In this document: positions 37,211-44,911 of the stretch, piece by piece
Layout of the letters: each line of letters opens with the position of its first letter
Numbering within the stretch: position 1 is the first letter of the stretch
Origin: Clostridia bacterium
GTDB lineage: Bacteria; Bacillota; Clostridia; Christensenellales; Borkfalkiaceae
DNA: 64,000 nt
Reading direction: 5' to 3'
NCBI GenBank assembly: GCA_017558105.1
Contig: JAFYWI010000001.1
Location: 124,001-188,000, forward strand
Position numbers and translations under genes: made by a program
Notes under the pieces: generated by a model
What the model was told of the DNA's origin: nothing
What the model saw: only the letters and a program-made list of their open reading frames with translations
Databases searched by the model: none

Positions 37211-37227
37211 TCCTCTTCTCTCCGCCA
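37211..37227 (+). repeat. Copy of the tRNA-Ser(GGA) 3' end (putative att site)
   Basis: TCCTCTTCTCTCCGCCA is identical to the last 17 bases of tRNA-Ser(GGA), with no tRNA body attached. Confidence 0.85.
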
Positions 37228-37403
37228 AAAGCGATTCTATTTGAACTATAAATACGTCGCTTTTTCTATTACAATAATTAAATATATCTTCGTTAAAGGA
37301 AATGCTGGGATAATATTTACCTATGAATGCACGAAAAAAAGCCCTTAAATTAGGACTTTTTTTCTTTTATTATTCAAGACAAGCGTACACCAAAGTGCCT
37401 TTT

Positions 37404-38159
37404 TTAATTAGTTTTGTCTTTAATTAGCATATCCTTTTGTTCTATTAAGCCATATAAAATTAATAAAAGGCATAAACAATCTTTCTTTGTATAATTTCTC
37501 TTGCTAAACCCGTGCATTAAAAAATGCCTATTAGGAATATAAAAGTTGTTATCACTAATCGTTTTAAAATCGTGAGATTCAAACAAATACTTTCTTGCCA
37601 AATATAGACTAAAATTATGCAAATAGAAAAATATACTTACCTTATTATTTCGTTTGTCTTTATTCAACTCTTTTATCAGGTCTATATCTTTTTTTTGCAA
37701 TCTATTTTTTTCAGTAATTCTATATTTAGTTACGATATAATTTTCAATAAGTGTAATAATAATTAATGCGGTAGATTTATAAGATTTTATCGTAAATCCT
37801 TTTTTAATTTCGTTAATATTATATTCACTTATACCACCTTTTAATATAGAATCATATATATTCTCTATATTATTTTTTGTCAAATATTTCTTTACATATA
37901 AATCGGTATCTTTTTTATCTTTTAACTCTTTGTTGTATACAGTTATTGGCAAATAATTAAATATTACCCAACCGTGCGATAGAAAAGTTTCACAAAACTT
38001 TTCTAATTCTTGTTTATGTTCTTCGCTAATGTCGGGAAGTTCTTTGCATAAATTTGCTATTTCAGGAAGAATTTTATTTGAAAAAGTTTTCGACGATTCT
38101 TTGATTATTTTATAAATTTCAAATCCTAGCTGTGCTATATAATCATAAATGTTTTTCAT
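37404..38159 (-). CDS. HEPN-like hypothetical protein with RHFLMHG motif
   Basis: A 251-residue helical protein. Near the C-terminus it has FYIPNRHFLMHGFSKRNYTK, the NRHxxxHG pattern seen in HEPN-like domains of small stand-alone accessory proteins, followed by a hydrophobic helix (CLCLLLILYGLIEQKDML). N-terminal two thirds are charged helices. A good promoter (TTGTTT, 17 bases, TATAAT at 38188-38216) drives it as a single gene. It is the third HEPN-type product in this island and could be an abortive-infection or toxin protein; no partner gene is obvious. Confidence 0.6.
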   Translation of the reverse strand: MKNIYDYIAQLGFEIYKIIKESSKTFSNKILPEIANLCKELPDISEEHKQELEKFCETFLSHGWVIFNYLPITVYNKELKDKKDTDLYVKKYLTKNNIENIYDSILKGGISEYNINEIKKGFTIKSYKSTALIIITLIENYIVTKYRITEKNRLQKKDIDLIKELNKDKRNNKVSIFFYLHNFSLYLARKYLFESHDFKTISDNNFYIPNRHFLMHGFSKRNYTKKDCLCLLLILYGLIEQKDMLIKDKTN

Positions 38160-38187
38160 AAGTGTACCTTTTTTTGCTATTAATTAA

Positions 38188-38216
38188 ATTATAGCAAATT
38201 TTTACGATTTAAACAA
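38188..38216 (-). promoter_or_regulatory. Promoter of the HEPN-like gene
   Basis: TTGTTT and TATAAT spaced by 17 bases on the minus strand. Confidence 0.6.
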
Positions 38217-38230
38217 GGCATTTCATTAAC

Positions 38231-38259
38231 TTGAAATTATATAAATATTGTGCTATAAT
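38231..38259 (+). promoter_or_regulatory. Promoter of the BspA-like gene
   Basis: TTGAAA and TATAAT spaced by 17 bases, divergent from the neighbouring promoter. Confidence 0.75.
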
Positions 38260-38288
38260 TAGATAGTAAAAGAAGAAAGGAAAAAACA

Positions 38289-39326
38289 ATGAAAAAGTTT
38301 TATGTTATAATATTTTTGATAATTTGTTTGTTGACTTCTTTATGTGCGTGTAATTCACCAACACACAATAATGATGACAATTATACAAAAGAATTAACGT
38401 TTAGTCCGATAGGCAATGGTAATTCTTATGCCGTGAGCGTTGGAAGTGCAAATAAGTTATCCAACATTATTATTCCTAGAAAATATAATAACAAACCTGT
38501 TACAACAATTTTAGAAAACGCATTTAAAAATTGTGAAGACTTAATTTCGATTACTTTACCCAACACAATAACTTTAATAGAAGAATCTGCTTTCTATGGT
38601 TGTTCTTCTCTTGAAAGTATAAATCTTTCTTCTGCTTTAACAACTATTGAAAATTATGCTTTCTATAATTGTTTATCATTAAAATCTATAAATTTTCCAA
38701 ATTCTCTAACTTCAATAGGAGTTGAAAGTTTTTGTAATTGCACAAGTATAACATCTCTTTATATACCTAAAAACATACAAGAAATAGGAAATAAGTGTTT
38801 TTATAAAACGAGTTCTTTAAACGAGTTGACATATGATGCAATTAATTGTAATGATTTCACTTATGCGTCAAAGGTGTTCCACACTCCAAATAGCAATATA
38901 AATGTTAAATTAACAATAGGAAATAATGTAAGGAGAATACCAAATAATTGTTTTACCTTTCTAGATGGTGGTGCGTCGTCTTCTTATGCTCTTGAACAAA
39001 GAAAGTTTAACATTGTTAATTTTTTAGAAGGCTGTGAAGAAATTGGAGAATCTGCGTTTAGGGGCTTTAGAACTTGTACGACATTAAATCTTCCAAATTC
39101 ATTAAAGATTATTGGCAAAAAAGCATTATCTCAAATAACTAATATAACAAAAATAACAATACCTGCTAATATTACTTATATTGGAGAAGAAGCCTTCGAA
39201 CGTTGTTCAAATGTAACCCAAATAAAATATTTGAATACAGTGGATTCTTGGAATAACATAAATAAAGGAGCTTACATATTTAACGGATTAAATTTAAATG
39301 TAGAATGTTCTAATGGCGTGGCTTAA
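38289..39326 (+). CDS. BspA-like leucine-rich-repeat lipoprotein
   Basis: A 345-residue exported lipoprotein: signal peptide with lipobox SLCAC (Cys about 21) then LRR_5/BspA repeats of about 23 residues such as SITLPNTITLIEESAFYGCSSLE and SINFPNSLTSIGVESFCNCTSIT. BspA repeats in other bacteria bind host or microbial surfaces; the ligand here is unknown. GAAAGG lies ahead of the ATG. Related to the larger BspA-like gene in the second tRNA-Ser island at 48593. Confidence 0.88.
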   Translation: MKKFYVIIFLIICLLTSLCACNSPTHNNDDNYTKELTFSPIGNGNSYAVSVGSANKLSNIIIPRKYNNKPVTTILENAFKNCEDLISITLPNTITLIEESAFYGCSSLESINLSSALTTIENYAFYNCLSLKSINFPNSLTSIGVESFCNCTSITSLYIPKNIQEIGNKCFYKTSSLNELTYDAINCNDFTYASKVFHTPNSNINVKLTIGNNVRRIPNNCFTFLDGGASSSYALEQRKFNIVNFLEGCEEIGESAFRGFRTCTTLNLPNSLKIIGKKALSQITNITKITIPANITYIGEEAFERCSNVTQIKYLNTVDSWNNINKGAYIFNGLNLNVECSNGVA

Positions 39327-39422
39327 AAACGCAAAAATCATATCAATAGTTGGGTGGGTAGTATATTGCTAAACGACATAATCTTGGGGTGGGATTAATT
39401 TCTCGCCCTAATTTTTATAAGC

Positions 39423-39461
39423 AAAAAGCAGTCCGTTTCAACACGGACTGCTTCATTTTTA
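39423..39461. terminator. Bidirectional terminator between the BspA-like and tail-anchored genes
   Basis: AAGCAGTCCGT and ACGGACTGCTT arms followed by CATTTTT. Confidence 0.8.
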
Positions 39462-39465
39462 ATAA

Positions 39466-40089
39466 TCACAAAATCCAACCTATAACAGCAAGAACAACTG
39501 CAACGGCAATTGCAACTATGGGTATTATATTTTCCTTGCATTTAGATTTTTTTCTTTTTTTATTTAATTCAATTAAAGAAGGGTGAGCTTTCTTGATTAC
39601 AACATAAAATTCTTTCAATTCTTTTATGATTTTATAGTGTGCTTCAATGGAGTCTTCCTCCTTCTCAAAACGTTTATTTGTTCTTAAATCTGCTATTTCC
39701 TCAGTAATTTCTTCAAGACGAGGTTTTATTTTAGAATAATATGTAGGTAGTGCCTCTTTTATGACATCGATATCAAACGGGTCTAATATATCACAAATTT
39801 TGTTTCGGTAATTAATTGAAAGCATATCGCAAATATCAAATAATGCTCTCGCTAGATGACTTTTTAACTTGCGTGCTTCTTCTATAATATCTTTATCCTT
39901 ATACTCGGGTAAATTTTCTATACCTACTATTCTCATTAGATGGTCTAATGCGGCACGAAATTCGTTTAAAGGTTGTAAATTTGTTTTTAATTCTGGGTCA
40001 GTTTCTTCACATAATGCATATAAAGACTTAATCGTATTATAAAGATTAAAAATTTCTACCCATTCTATGCTTTTGTTTTTTGTTGTCAT
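39466..40089 (-). CDS. Tail-anchored helical protein
   Basis: A 207-residue protein of mostly helical, charged sequence ending in one membrane helix (about residues 188-206, IIPIVAIAVAVVLAVIGWI) with only a few residues beyond it, so it is tail-anchored with the bulk in the cytoplasm. It has LNEFRAALDHLMRIV (about residue 43-57), where RAALDH satisfies Rx4H, a possible but weaker HEPN-like signature. The gene follows a 61-residue ORF with one base between. A soluble helical sensor with a C-terminal membrane anchor would suit a membrane-acting defence effector; this is inference. Confidence 0.55.
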   Translation of the reverse strand: MTTKNKSIEWVEIFNLYNTIKSLYALCEETDPELKTNLQPLNEFRAALDHLMRIVGIENLPEYKDKDIIEEARKLKSHLARALFDICDMLSINYRNKICDILDPFDIDVIKEALPTYYSKIKPRLEEITEEIADLRTNKRFEKEEDSIEAHYKIIKELKEFYVVIKKAHPSLIELNKKRKKSKCKENIIPIVAIAVAVVLAVIGWIL

Positions 40090-40090
40090 T

Positions 40091-40276
40091 TTATGGTAAT
40101 TTCCTTTTTAATGATTGTTCACGATAATTCTTATCTTCTTCAGCTGTTCTATACATTGCATTATTTATCCTAACACCACCAGTAAATGTTCTCGTTTTGT
40201 TACTCTGCTTAACCTCTTTAGTAATCTTGCTAAAAGCGGGGAAGTCTACGAATAACATTTCCTTTCTTTTTAACAT
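40091..40276 (-). CDS. 61-residue hypothetical protein upstream of the tail-anchored gene
   Basis: A basic small protein (MLKRKEMLFVDFPAFSKITK...) with RTFTGGVRINNAMYRTAEED in the middle and ending LKRKLP. AAGGAG is ideally placed and a consensus promoter lies 45 bases upstream, so it is expressed. Its stop is one base before the next start, which indicates translational coupling. No family is recognised; the arrangement is that of a small antitoxin or regulator with its target. Confidence 0.6.
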   Translation of the reverse strand: MLKRKEMLFVDFPAFSKITKEVKQSNKTRTFTGGVRINNAMYRTAEEDKNYREQSLKRKLP

Positions 40277-40320
40277 TATTTCTCCTTAAAATTTATTTTA
40301 CAAAAAAATTCTATACTACT

Positions 40321-40348
40321 ATTATACTCAATCAAATTAAAAAGTCAA
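40321..40348 (-). promoter_or_regulatory. Promoter of the 61/207-residue gene pair
   Basis: TTGACT and TATAAT spaced by 16 bases on the minus strand. Confidence 0.8.
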
Positions 40349-40471
40349 CACTTTATGCTAAAATACTTTGATTCTACTAAATTTATATTCTAAATTTAGA
40401 TTGGTTAATTTTTTATTACTACAAGGACATACATTTACAATAAATTTAAAATTCGAACATCTTCCCGAACG

Positions 40472-40516
40472 CTCCGCCAACGAACAGAAACCCTACACAC
40501 TTGTGTAGGGTTTTTG
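40472..40516 (+). terminator. tRNA-tail relic followed by a terminator
   Basis: CTCCGCCAA (40472) is a short match to the tRNA-Ser end; 8 bases on, ACCCTACACA and TGTGTAGGGT form a hairpin with TTTTTG. Confidence 0.6.
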
Positions 40517-40544
40517 CTTTGTTGAGTAGGATGAGAGAGGATTC

Positions 40545-40649
40545 GAATTAGGAGAAAATTTGCTTTAGCAAATTTCCCGTAGGGTAAACAGTAGCCACCT
40601 ACTGTTTATCGGGAGGCTCGAGAGAAGCGAATCCTCTTCTCTCCGCCAA
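40545..40649 (+). repeat. Cruciform module ending in a tRNA-Ser(GGA) tail copy
   Basis: GAGGATTCGAATTAGGAG at the left is complementary to CGAATCCTC at the right. The right side continues as an exact 22-base copy of the tRNA-Ser(GGA) end (40628-40649). Inside are hairpins AAATTTGC/GCAAATTT and TAAACAGTAG/CTACTGTTTA, then GGGAGGCTCGAGAGAAG. The same plan with different stem sequences occurs at 48141-48263 beside tRNA-Ser(GCT). Confidence 0.8.
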
Positions 40650-40690
40650 CTAAATAATCCCTGCCTTTTGGTAGGGATTTTTTAGTTGGT
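40650..40690 (+). terminator. Terminator after the tRNA tail copy
   Basis: AATCCCTGCC, TTTT loop, GGTAGGGATT followed by TTTT. Remaining sequence to the next gene (40691-40872) includes ATTAGGAGCGAGCAAAC, a fragment like the cruciform module. Confidence 0.75.
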
Positions 40691-40872
40691 GCGAAAGTTC
40701 ACAGGATTTGAATGATGTTCTCAGTAGTGAAACGTATGAGCATTAGGAGCGAGCAAACTTGTTTGCGTGTTGCCGTTAGACAAAAAAATAGTCCATTAAA
40801 TATCTATTGACTTTTATTAAGCAAATCGTGTATAATTAAAAATATATTTACAAAGGAATGTGTTGGCGAACT

Positions 40873-41733
40873 ATGGTTAATCTTTTCAACTTTTGGTATT
40901 TCTTTTTTATATTACTTTGTTCGGGCATTATTGTTGGGCTATATTTTTTATTGCGAAATAAAAGCAAAAAAACTAAAACAATAGTTTTAGCCTCAATACT
41001 ATTTTTTAATTTAGTGTTACATTTTTTAAAACTAACGTTTCCCCCTTATAGCACTAATCCAGAAAAAGCAATGAAAGATATTTGGTTTATAAACGTATGT
41101 GCAACAAGCGTATTGTTTTTTCCTTTTTTGTTTATTTCTAAAAGTAATACGGCAAAAGACTATATGGTTTTTTTAGGAATAGTAAGTGGTTTTTTGGCAA
41201 TGGTGTATCCTACGGAAGCACTTGGTAAAAACGTTTTAACGTTAGATTTGTGGAGATTCTATATTTGCCATATGATTATAATAGTTGTTCCACTATTGAC
41301 GGTATTGCTTGGCTTACATAAACTTGACGTAAAGCGTATTTGGAAAATGCCTTTATGCGTTATGGCAATGTTATTATTTATAATTTGCAACCAAGTTTTG
41401 CAAAGCGAACTTGGAATTATAGATTTACGAGATAACAATATGTTTGAAGTTAATTTTGATAATCCTTCATTGATTTGGGGGCCAACAGATTCTGTTGCCG
41501 TACTATTCAGTTGGTTAACACCTAATTTTATGAAAGTTATTCCGTTTGGGCAATATGCAGGGCAAGAAAAATTTTGGCCGTTCTTTTGGATGGTTCCAGG
41601 CGCAATATTTTATTTTATACTTATTCCACTTGTTTTATGTTTTATACTTGATTTTAAAAACACGAAAAATACTTTCAAAGAACTTTTTCAAAAAATTAAG
41701 TTGTTGTTTTCTAAAAAATCATTAACTAAATAA
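40873..41733 (+). CDS. YwaF/TIGR02206-like integral membrane protein
   Basis: A protein of about 286 residues with some seven membrane helices, basic loops and a lysine-rich C-terminus. The pattern SGIIVGLYFLLRNKSKK, HFLKLTFPPYS, LWRFYICHMIIIVVPLL and the long tryptophan-rich loop resemble the YwaF/TMEM164-like family TIGR02206, of unknown function. An ATG at 40858 is in frame but sits directly on the AAAGGA; 40873 (MVNLFNFWYFF) is a better start though its ribosome binding site is distant. Monocistronic. Confidence 0.6.
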   Translation: MVNLFNFWYFFFILLCSGIIVGLYFLLRNKSKKTKTIVLASILFFNLVLHFLKLTFPPYSTNPEKAMKDIWFINVCATSVLFFPFLFISKSNTAKDYMVFLGIVSGFLAMVYPTEALGKNVLTLDLWRFYICHMIIIVVPLLTVLLGLHKLDVKRIWKMPLCVMAMLLFIICNQVLQSELGIIDLRDNNMFEVNFDNPSLIWGPTDSVAVLFSWLTPNFMKVIPFGQYAGQEKFWPFFWMVPGAIFYFILIPLVLCFILDFKNTKNTFKELFQKIKLLFSKKSLTK

Positions 41734-41802
41734 TTTTTTATACAAATTATAACGATTAAGTTATATAGATGTTATAAATAAAATAATTTTTTTTGACTAA
41801 CT

Positions 41803-41847
41803 AAAAGTGCAACAAGGCTTTTGCCCTACTTGCACTTTTTTATTTTT
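41803..41847 (+). terminator. Terminator of the YwaF-like gene
   Basis: AAAAGTGCAA and TTGCACTTTT arms then TTTATTTTT. Confidence 0.85.
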
Positions 41848-41909
41848 GTAATTGATTTCTTTTTTAATGTATGCTATAATAAATATAACTTTTTTTAAGG
41901 AGTTACCAA

Positions 41910-42455
41910 ATGAAAGAAATACTTAAAGACCAAGCAAAAGCCGTTTTATTAGAACTTATTGATAAGGCTAAACTAAATAAAGGCGATATTGTTGTTATTG
42001 GTTGCTCTACGAGTGAAATTATAGGTTCTAAAATAGGTACACAATCTTCGCCAGAAATTGCTAGTGCCGTTTTTGAAGGGTTTTACCAAGTTTCGCAAGA
42101 AAAAGGCATTAACCTAGCATTTCAATGTTGCGAGCACCTTAACAGAGCAATCGTAATTGAAAAAGGCGTTATTCCTTTTTGTGAAGAAGTAAACGTTATT
42201 CCTAAGCCTAAAGCAGGTGGTTCTATGGCGACAGAAGCATATGCGCGCTTTAAAAACCCTATTGTTGTTGAAGAAATTAAGGCTAACGCTGGTTTAGATA
42301 TTGGTTTTACGTTAATTGGTATGCACCTTAAAAAAGTTGCCGTTCCTTTAAGACTTGAAAATAATAAAATAGGCGAAGCATTGGTTATTGCTGCACGCAC
42401 TCGCCCTAAATTTATTGGTGGCGAAAGGGCTACTTATAACCAAGAAAAATTATAA
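41910..42455 (+). CDS. ywlG: YwlG/UPF0340 family protein (TIGR01440)
   Basis: A 181-residue cytoplasmic protein of unknown function, conserved in Firmicutes. Family segments are DIVVIGCSTSEIIGSKIGTQ, NLAFQCCEHLNRAIVIEK and IGMHLKKVAVPLRL, ending with TRPKFIGGERATYNQE. Length is the family norm. AAGGAG is 9 bases before the ATG. It stands alone, with a terminator before the MFS gene. Confidence 0.9.
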   Translation: MKEILKDQAKAVLLELIDKAKLNKGDIVVIGCSTSEIIGSKIGTQSSPEIASAVFEGFYQVSQEKGINLAFQCCEHLNRAIVIEKGVIPFCEEVNVIPKPKAGGSMATEAYARFKNPIVVEEIKANAGLDIGFTLIGMHLKKVAVPLRLENNKIGEALVIAARTRPKFIGGERATYNQEKL

Positions 42456-42464
42456 AAAAATTAG

Positions 42465-42506
42465 GCTAATTTACTTTTAATAAGCAAGTTAGCCATTTTT
42501 ATTTTT
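42465..42506 (+). terminator. Terminator of ywlG
   Basis: GGCTAA..ACTT and AAG..TTAGCC arms with ATTTTT after. Confidence 0.65.
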
Positions 42507-42516
42507 TGTTTGCTAA

Positions 42517-42545
42517 TTGAATTATTATTTTTAATGTGGTACAAT
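42517..42545 (+). promoter_or_regulatory. Promoter of the MFS gene
   Basis: TTGAAT and TACAAT spaced by 17 bases. Confidence 0.7.
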
Positions 42546-42567
42546 ATCATATAGGGAGAAAAAAATT

Positions 42568-43848
42568 ATGAAACTAAACTATAAACGTATTATTTGCGTT
42601 GGATTTGCTTTCTTTTTAATTAGTGCGTTTTGGCAAGCCTACGATAAAACTATTCCGTTAATTCTTAAACACAGATTTAATATGGGCGAAACCCTTTCTG
42701 GTTTGGTTATGGCGTTAGATAACGTTTTGGCTGTATTTATGTTGCCACTCTTTGGTTCTATTTCAGATAAAACTAAATCTAAATTAGGCAAACGTACGGT
42801 ATTTATTTTGTTAGGTACTATTTGTGCCGTTATAGCCTTTATATTCTTGCCACTTATTGGTAACGTTTGGCTATTTGTTGCAATACTTTTAATAACTTTG
42901 CTTTCTATGGCTACTTTCCGTTCCCCTGCAGTTGCTCTTATGCCAGACGTAACGTGCAAACCACTTCGTTCTAAAGCCAACGCTATTATTAACCTTGTTG
43001 GTACGGTTGGTGGGCTTTTAGTTCTTGGGCTTGGTATGGTTGTTAAAGTTGGCAAAGATACTATGTATAACCTTATGCCTTATTACCTTGCTGTTTGTGG
43101 CATTATTCTTTTAGGTTTAATTATTTTCTTGCTTACCGTAAAAGAAAAGAAATGGGCAGAACAAATGCTTGTAGATACCGAAAAGTATTTCCCAGAAGAA
43201 AATAAGGCAGAAGTAGTAGAAAATAACAAAAAACTTTCTAAACTAGAATTAAAATCTTTATTATTAATATTAGGCTCTGTTTTCCTTTGGTTTATGGGTT
43301 ACAATGCAATAACTTCTAAGTACTCTCTTTATGCCGACAGTGTTTTACAACAAAGTTACGACTTAACTTTACTAATTGCGCAAGGTGCTGCTATTATTTC
43401 TTACCTACCAGTTGGCATTATAGCCACTAAAATTGGCAGAAAGAAAACTATTTTAGCAGGTGTTATTATGCTTGCAACGGCATTCTTTTTTGCAATATTT
43501 ATTTCGGCAGATAGTAGCCCTATTTTAATGTACGTTTTATTTGCTTTAGCCGGCGTTGCTTGGGCAACTATTAACGTTAACAGTTTCCCTATGGTTGTTG
43601 AACTTGCTAAGGGTGGCGATATTGGTAAATACACCGGTTGGTATTATACGGCAAGTATGTCTGCACAAGTGCTAACCCCTGTTCTTTCTGGCGCTATTAT
43701 GGACCTAGTTGGCAATATGCTACCACTATTCCCTTACGCATTTATTTGTGTTGCGCTAGCATTTGTTACTATGTTCTTTGTAAAACACGGCGACAGCAAG
43801 CCTGTTAAAAACAATTCCGTTTTAGAAAATTTCGACGTAGATAATTAA
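42568..43848 (+). CDS. MFS transporter, sugar-type
   Basis: A 426-residue major facilitator with 12 predicted helices and a central charged loop (about residues 205-225, YFPEENKAEVVENNKKLSK). The A-loop motif between helices 2 and 3 reads GSISDKTKSKLGKRTVFI, the pattern of the glycoside/SLC45-like branch, and LPVGIIATKIGRKKTI is the second-half equivalent. The substrate is unknown; no glycosidase gene is next to it. Own promoter and terminator. Confidence 0.85.
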   Translation: MKLNYKRIICVGFAFFLISAFWQAYDKTIPLILKHRFNMGETLSGLVMALDNVLAVFMLPLFGSISDKTKSKLGKRTVFILLGTICAVIAFIFLPLIGNVWLFVAILLITLLSMATFRSPAVALMPDVTCKPLRSKANAIINLVGTVGGLLVLGLGMVVKVGKDTMYNLMPYYLAVCGIILLGLIIFLLTVKEKKWAEQMLVDTEKYFPEENKAEVVENNKKLSKLELKSLLLILGSVFLWFMGYNAITSKYSLYADSVLQQSYDLTLLIAQGAAIISYLPVGIIATKIGRKKTILAGVIMLATAFFFAIFISADSSPILMYVLFALAGVAWATINVNSFPMVVELAKGGDIGKYTGWYYTASMSAQVLTPVLSGAIMDLVGNMLPLFPYAFICVALAFVTMFFVKHGDSKPVKNNSVLENFDVDN

Positions 43849-43863
43849 GTTTAACTAAAAATT

Positions 43864-43899
43864 AAAACCGCAGTTTGTTTAGTGCAAACTGCGGTTTGT
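43864..43899 (+). terminator. Terminator of the MFS gene
   Basis: AAACCGCAGTTTG and CAAACTGCGGTTT arms. Confidence 0.85.
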
Positions 43900-43990
43900 T
43901 CTATTTTATAAAAAAACTCTACCTAATTTAGTTGCAAAAGTTTTTGCTTTGGTATATTATGATAATATAAAATAAATATTTAAGCTGGTT

Positions 43991-44157
43991 GAAGAACTCG
44001 GGAGAGAACGGATTTAAACCCGTCACCGAAGAAGTAACACTTTCAGGTAAATGCACCGTTTTTGGACAGCACTTTGGAAAATGCGCACTTTTTTGCGCTA
44101 CCGACGGAGCAATTTTTGTAATAAAAAGAATCTTTCAGGTAAAAAGACAAAGTTTGT
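43991..44157 (+). ncRNA. Tandem glycine riboswitch upstream of the TRIC gene
   Basis: Two aptamer-like halves follow each other. The first has GGGAGAGAACGG, CACCGAAGAAGTAA, CTTTCAGGTAAATG and GGACAGCACTTTGG. The second has GCGCTACCGACGGAGCAA, TCTTTCAGGTAAAAAGACAA. These are the gcvT-type glycine aptamer signatures. It ends next to TAGGAG, the ribosome binding site of the next gene, with no terminator in between, so control of translation is likely. Confidence 0.92.
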
Positions 44158-44169
44158 AGGAGAACTTCT

Positions 44170-44805
44170 ATGGACGTTGTCTTTTTTGTTTTGGAAATTT
44201 TAGGTGTTATTGCTTTTGCCCTTTCTGGCGTGCTTGTTGCAATAAAGAAGGAAATGGATATTTTTGGCGGGTGCGTACTTGGTATGATTACCGCTACTTG
44301 CGGTGGGCTTATTAGAGATTTAATTTTAGGCATTACCCCACCAACAGTTTTCGTTAACCCTACCCACGCGCTAATAAGTATTGGTGTTTCTATTTTTGCA
44401 TATTTACCTTTTATGCAAAGGTTTTTTACGCACAAGCACAAAATTTACGACACGGCGCTATTTGTTACCGATTCCGTTGGTTTAGGCGTGTTTACCGTAA
44501 TTGGCGTTAATTTATGCTTTGAAACCTTAATTACACCTAATATTTTTACCGTTGCTTGTTTAGGCACTCTTACCGGCGTTGGTGGTAGTGTTGTGAGAGA
44601 TATTTTATCGCAAAGCGTACCAAAAATATTTATCAAAAACTTTTATGCAAGCGCTTCGCTACTTGGGGCAATAACCTACTACTTGGTAGTTAGTGTTTGG
44701 TCTACGTTAGGTGCAACCATAATTTCCGTTTTACTTATTTTTACCTTGCGTTTACTTGCCTGCATATTCCATTGGGAACTACCTAAACCTATGCACCTTA
44801 AATAA
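44170..44805 (+). CDS. TRIC cation channel family protein (UPF0126)
   Basis: A 211-residue membrane protein with seven predicted helices in two repeats. Each repeat has the glycine-rich kink of the family: GMITATCGGLIRDLILG and GTLTGVGGSVVRDILSQ. Such proteins are small cation channels; in bacteria many are under glycine riboswitches and are thought to move glycine or ions, though that is not settled. A glycine riboswitch directly precedes this gene, and the ATG follows TAGGAG at 7 bases. Confidence 0.93.
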   Translation: MDVVFFVLEILGVIAFALSGVLVAIKKEMDIFGGCVLGMITATCGGLIRDLILGITPPTVFVNPTHALISIGVSIFAYLPFMQRFFTHKHKIYDTALFVTDSVGLGVFTVIGVNLCFETLITPNIFTVACLGTLTGVGGSVVRDILSQSVPKIFIKNFYASASLLGAITYYLVVSVWSTLGATIISVLLIFTLRLLACIFHWELPKPMHLK

Positions 44806-44813
44806 ACAAAAAA

Positions 44814-44843
44814 GAAGCAGATTTAATATTCTGCTTTTTATTT
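44814..44843 (+). terminator. Terminator of the TRIC gene
   Basis: AAGCAGA and TTCTGCTT arms with TTTATTTTT. Confidence 0.75.
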
Positions 44844-44911
44844 TTGCCAAAATTTCGTAGACATATTTTTTTATTAGTGCTAAAATATTTTAGTATTAAA
44901 GGTAATAAGAA

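Larger units (their letters stand above)
29292..37227. mobile_element. Probable integrated mobile element at tRNA-Ser(GGA)
   Basis: The segment begins at the tRNA 3' end and ends at a 17-18-base copy of that end (TCCTCTTCTCTCCGCCA at 37211). It carries a large serine recombinase, an HUH replication initiator with a 49-residue companion, an origin-like region with cruciforms, a structured RNA and a three-gene HEPN operon. Boundaries rest only on the repeated tail; further tail copies at 40472 and 40628 allow a longer island. Serine recombinases do not normally use tRNA 3' ends, so the tails may trace an earlier insertion by another enzyme. Confidence 0.55.
36897..37403. other. Non-coding mosaic with tRNA-Ser tail fragments
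   Basis: No gene is seen. It contains a weak tRNA-tail relic CTCCGCCAA (36991), a terminator, a GC-richer patch with ORF-less repeats of CACCACCG/GGTGGTG type, the strong tail copy at 37211, and a roughly 110-bp segment (37219-37327) also found at 48405-48519. Confidence 0.6.
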
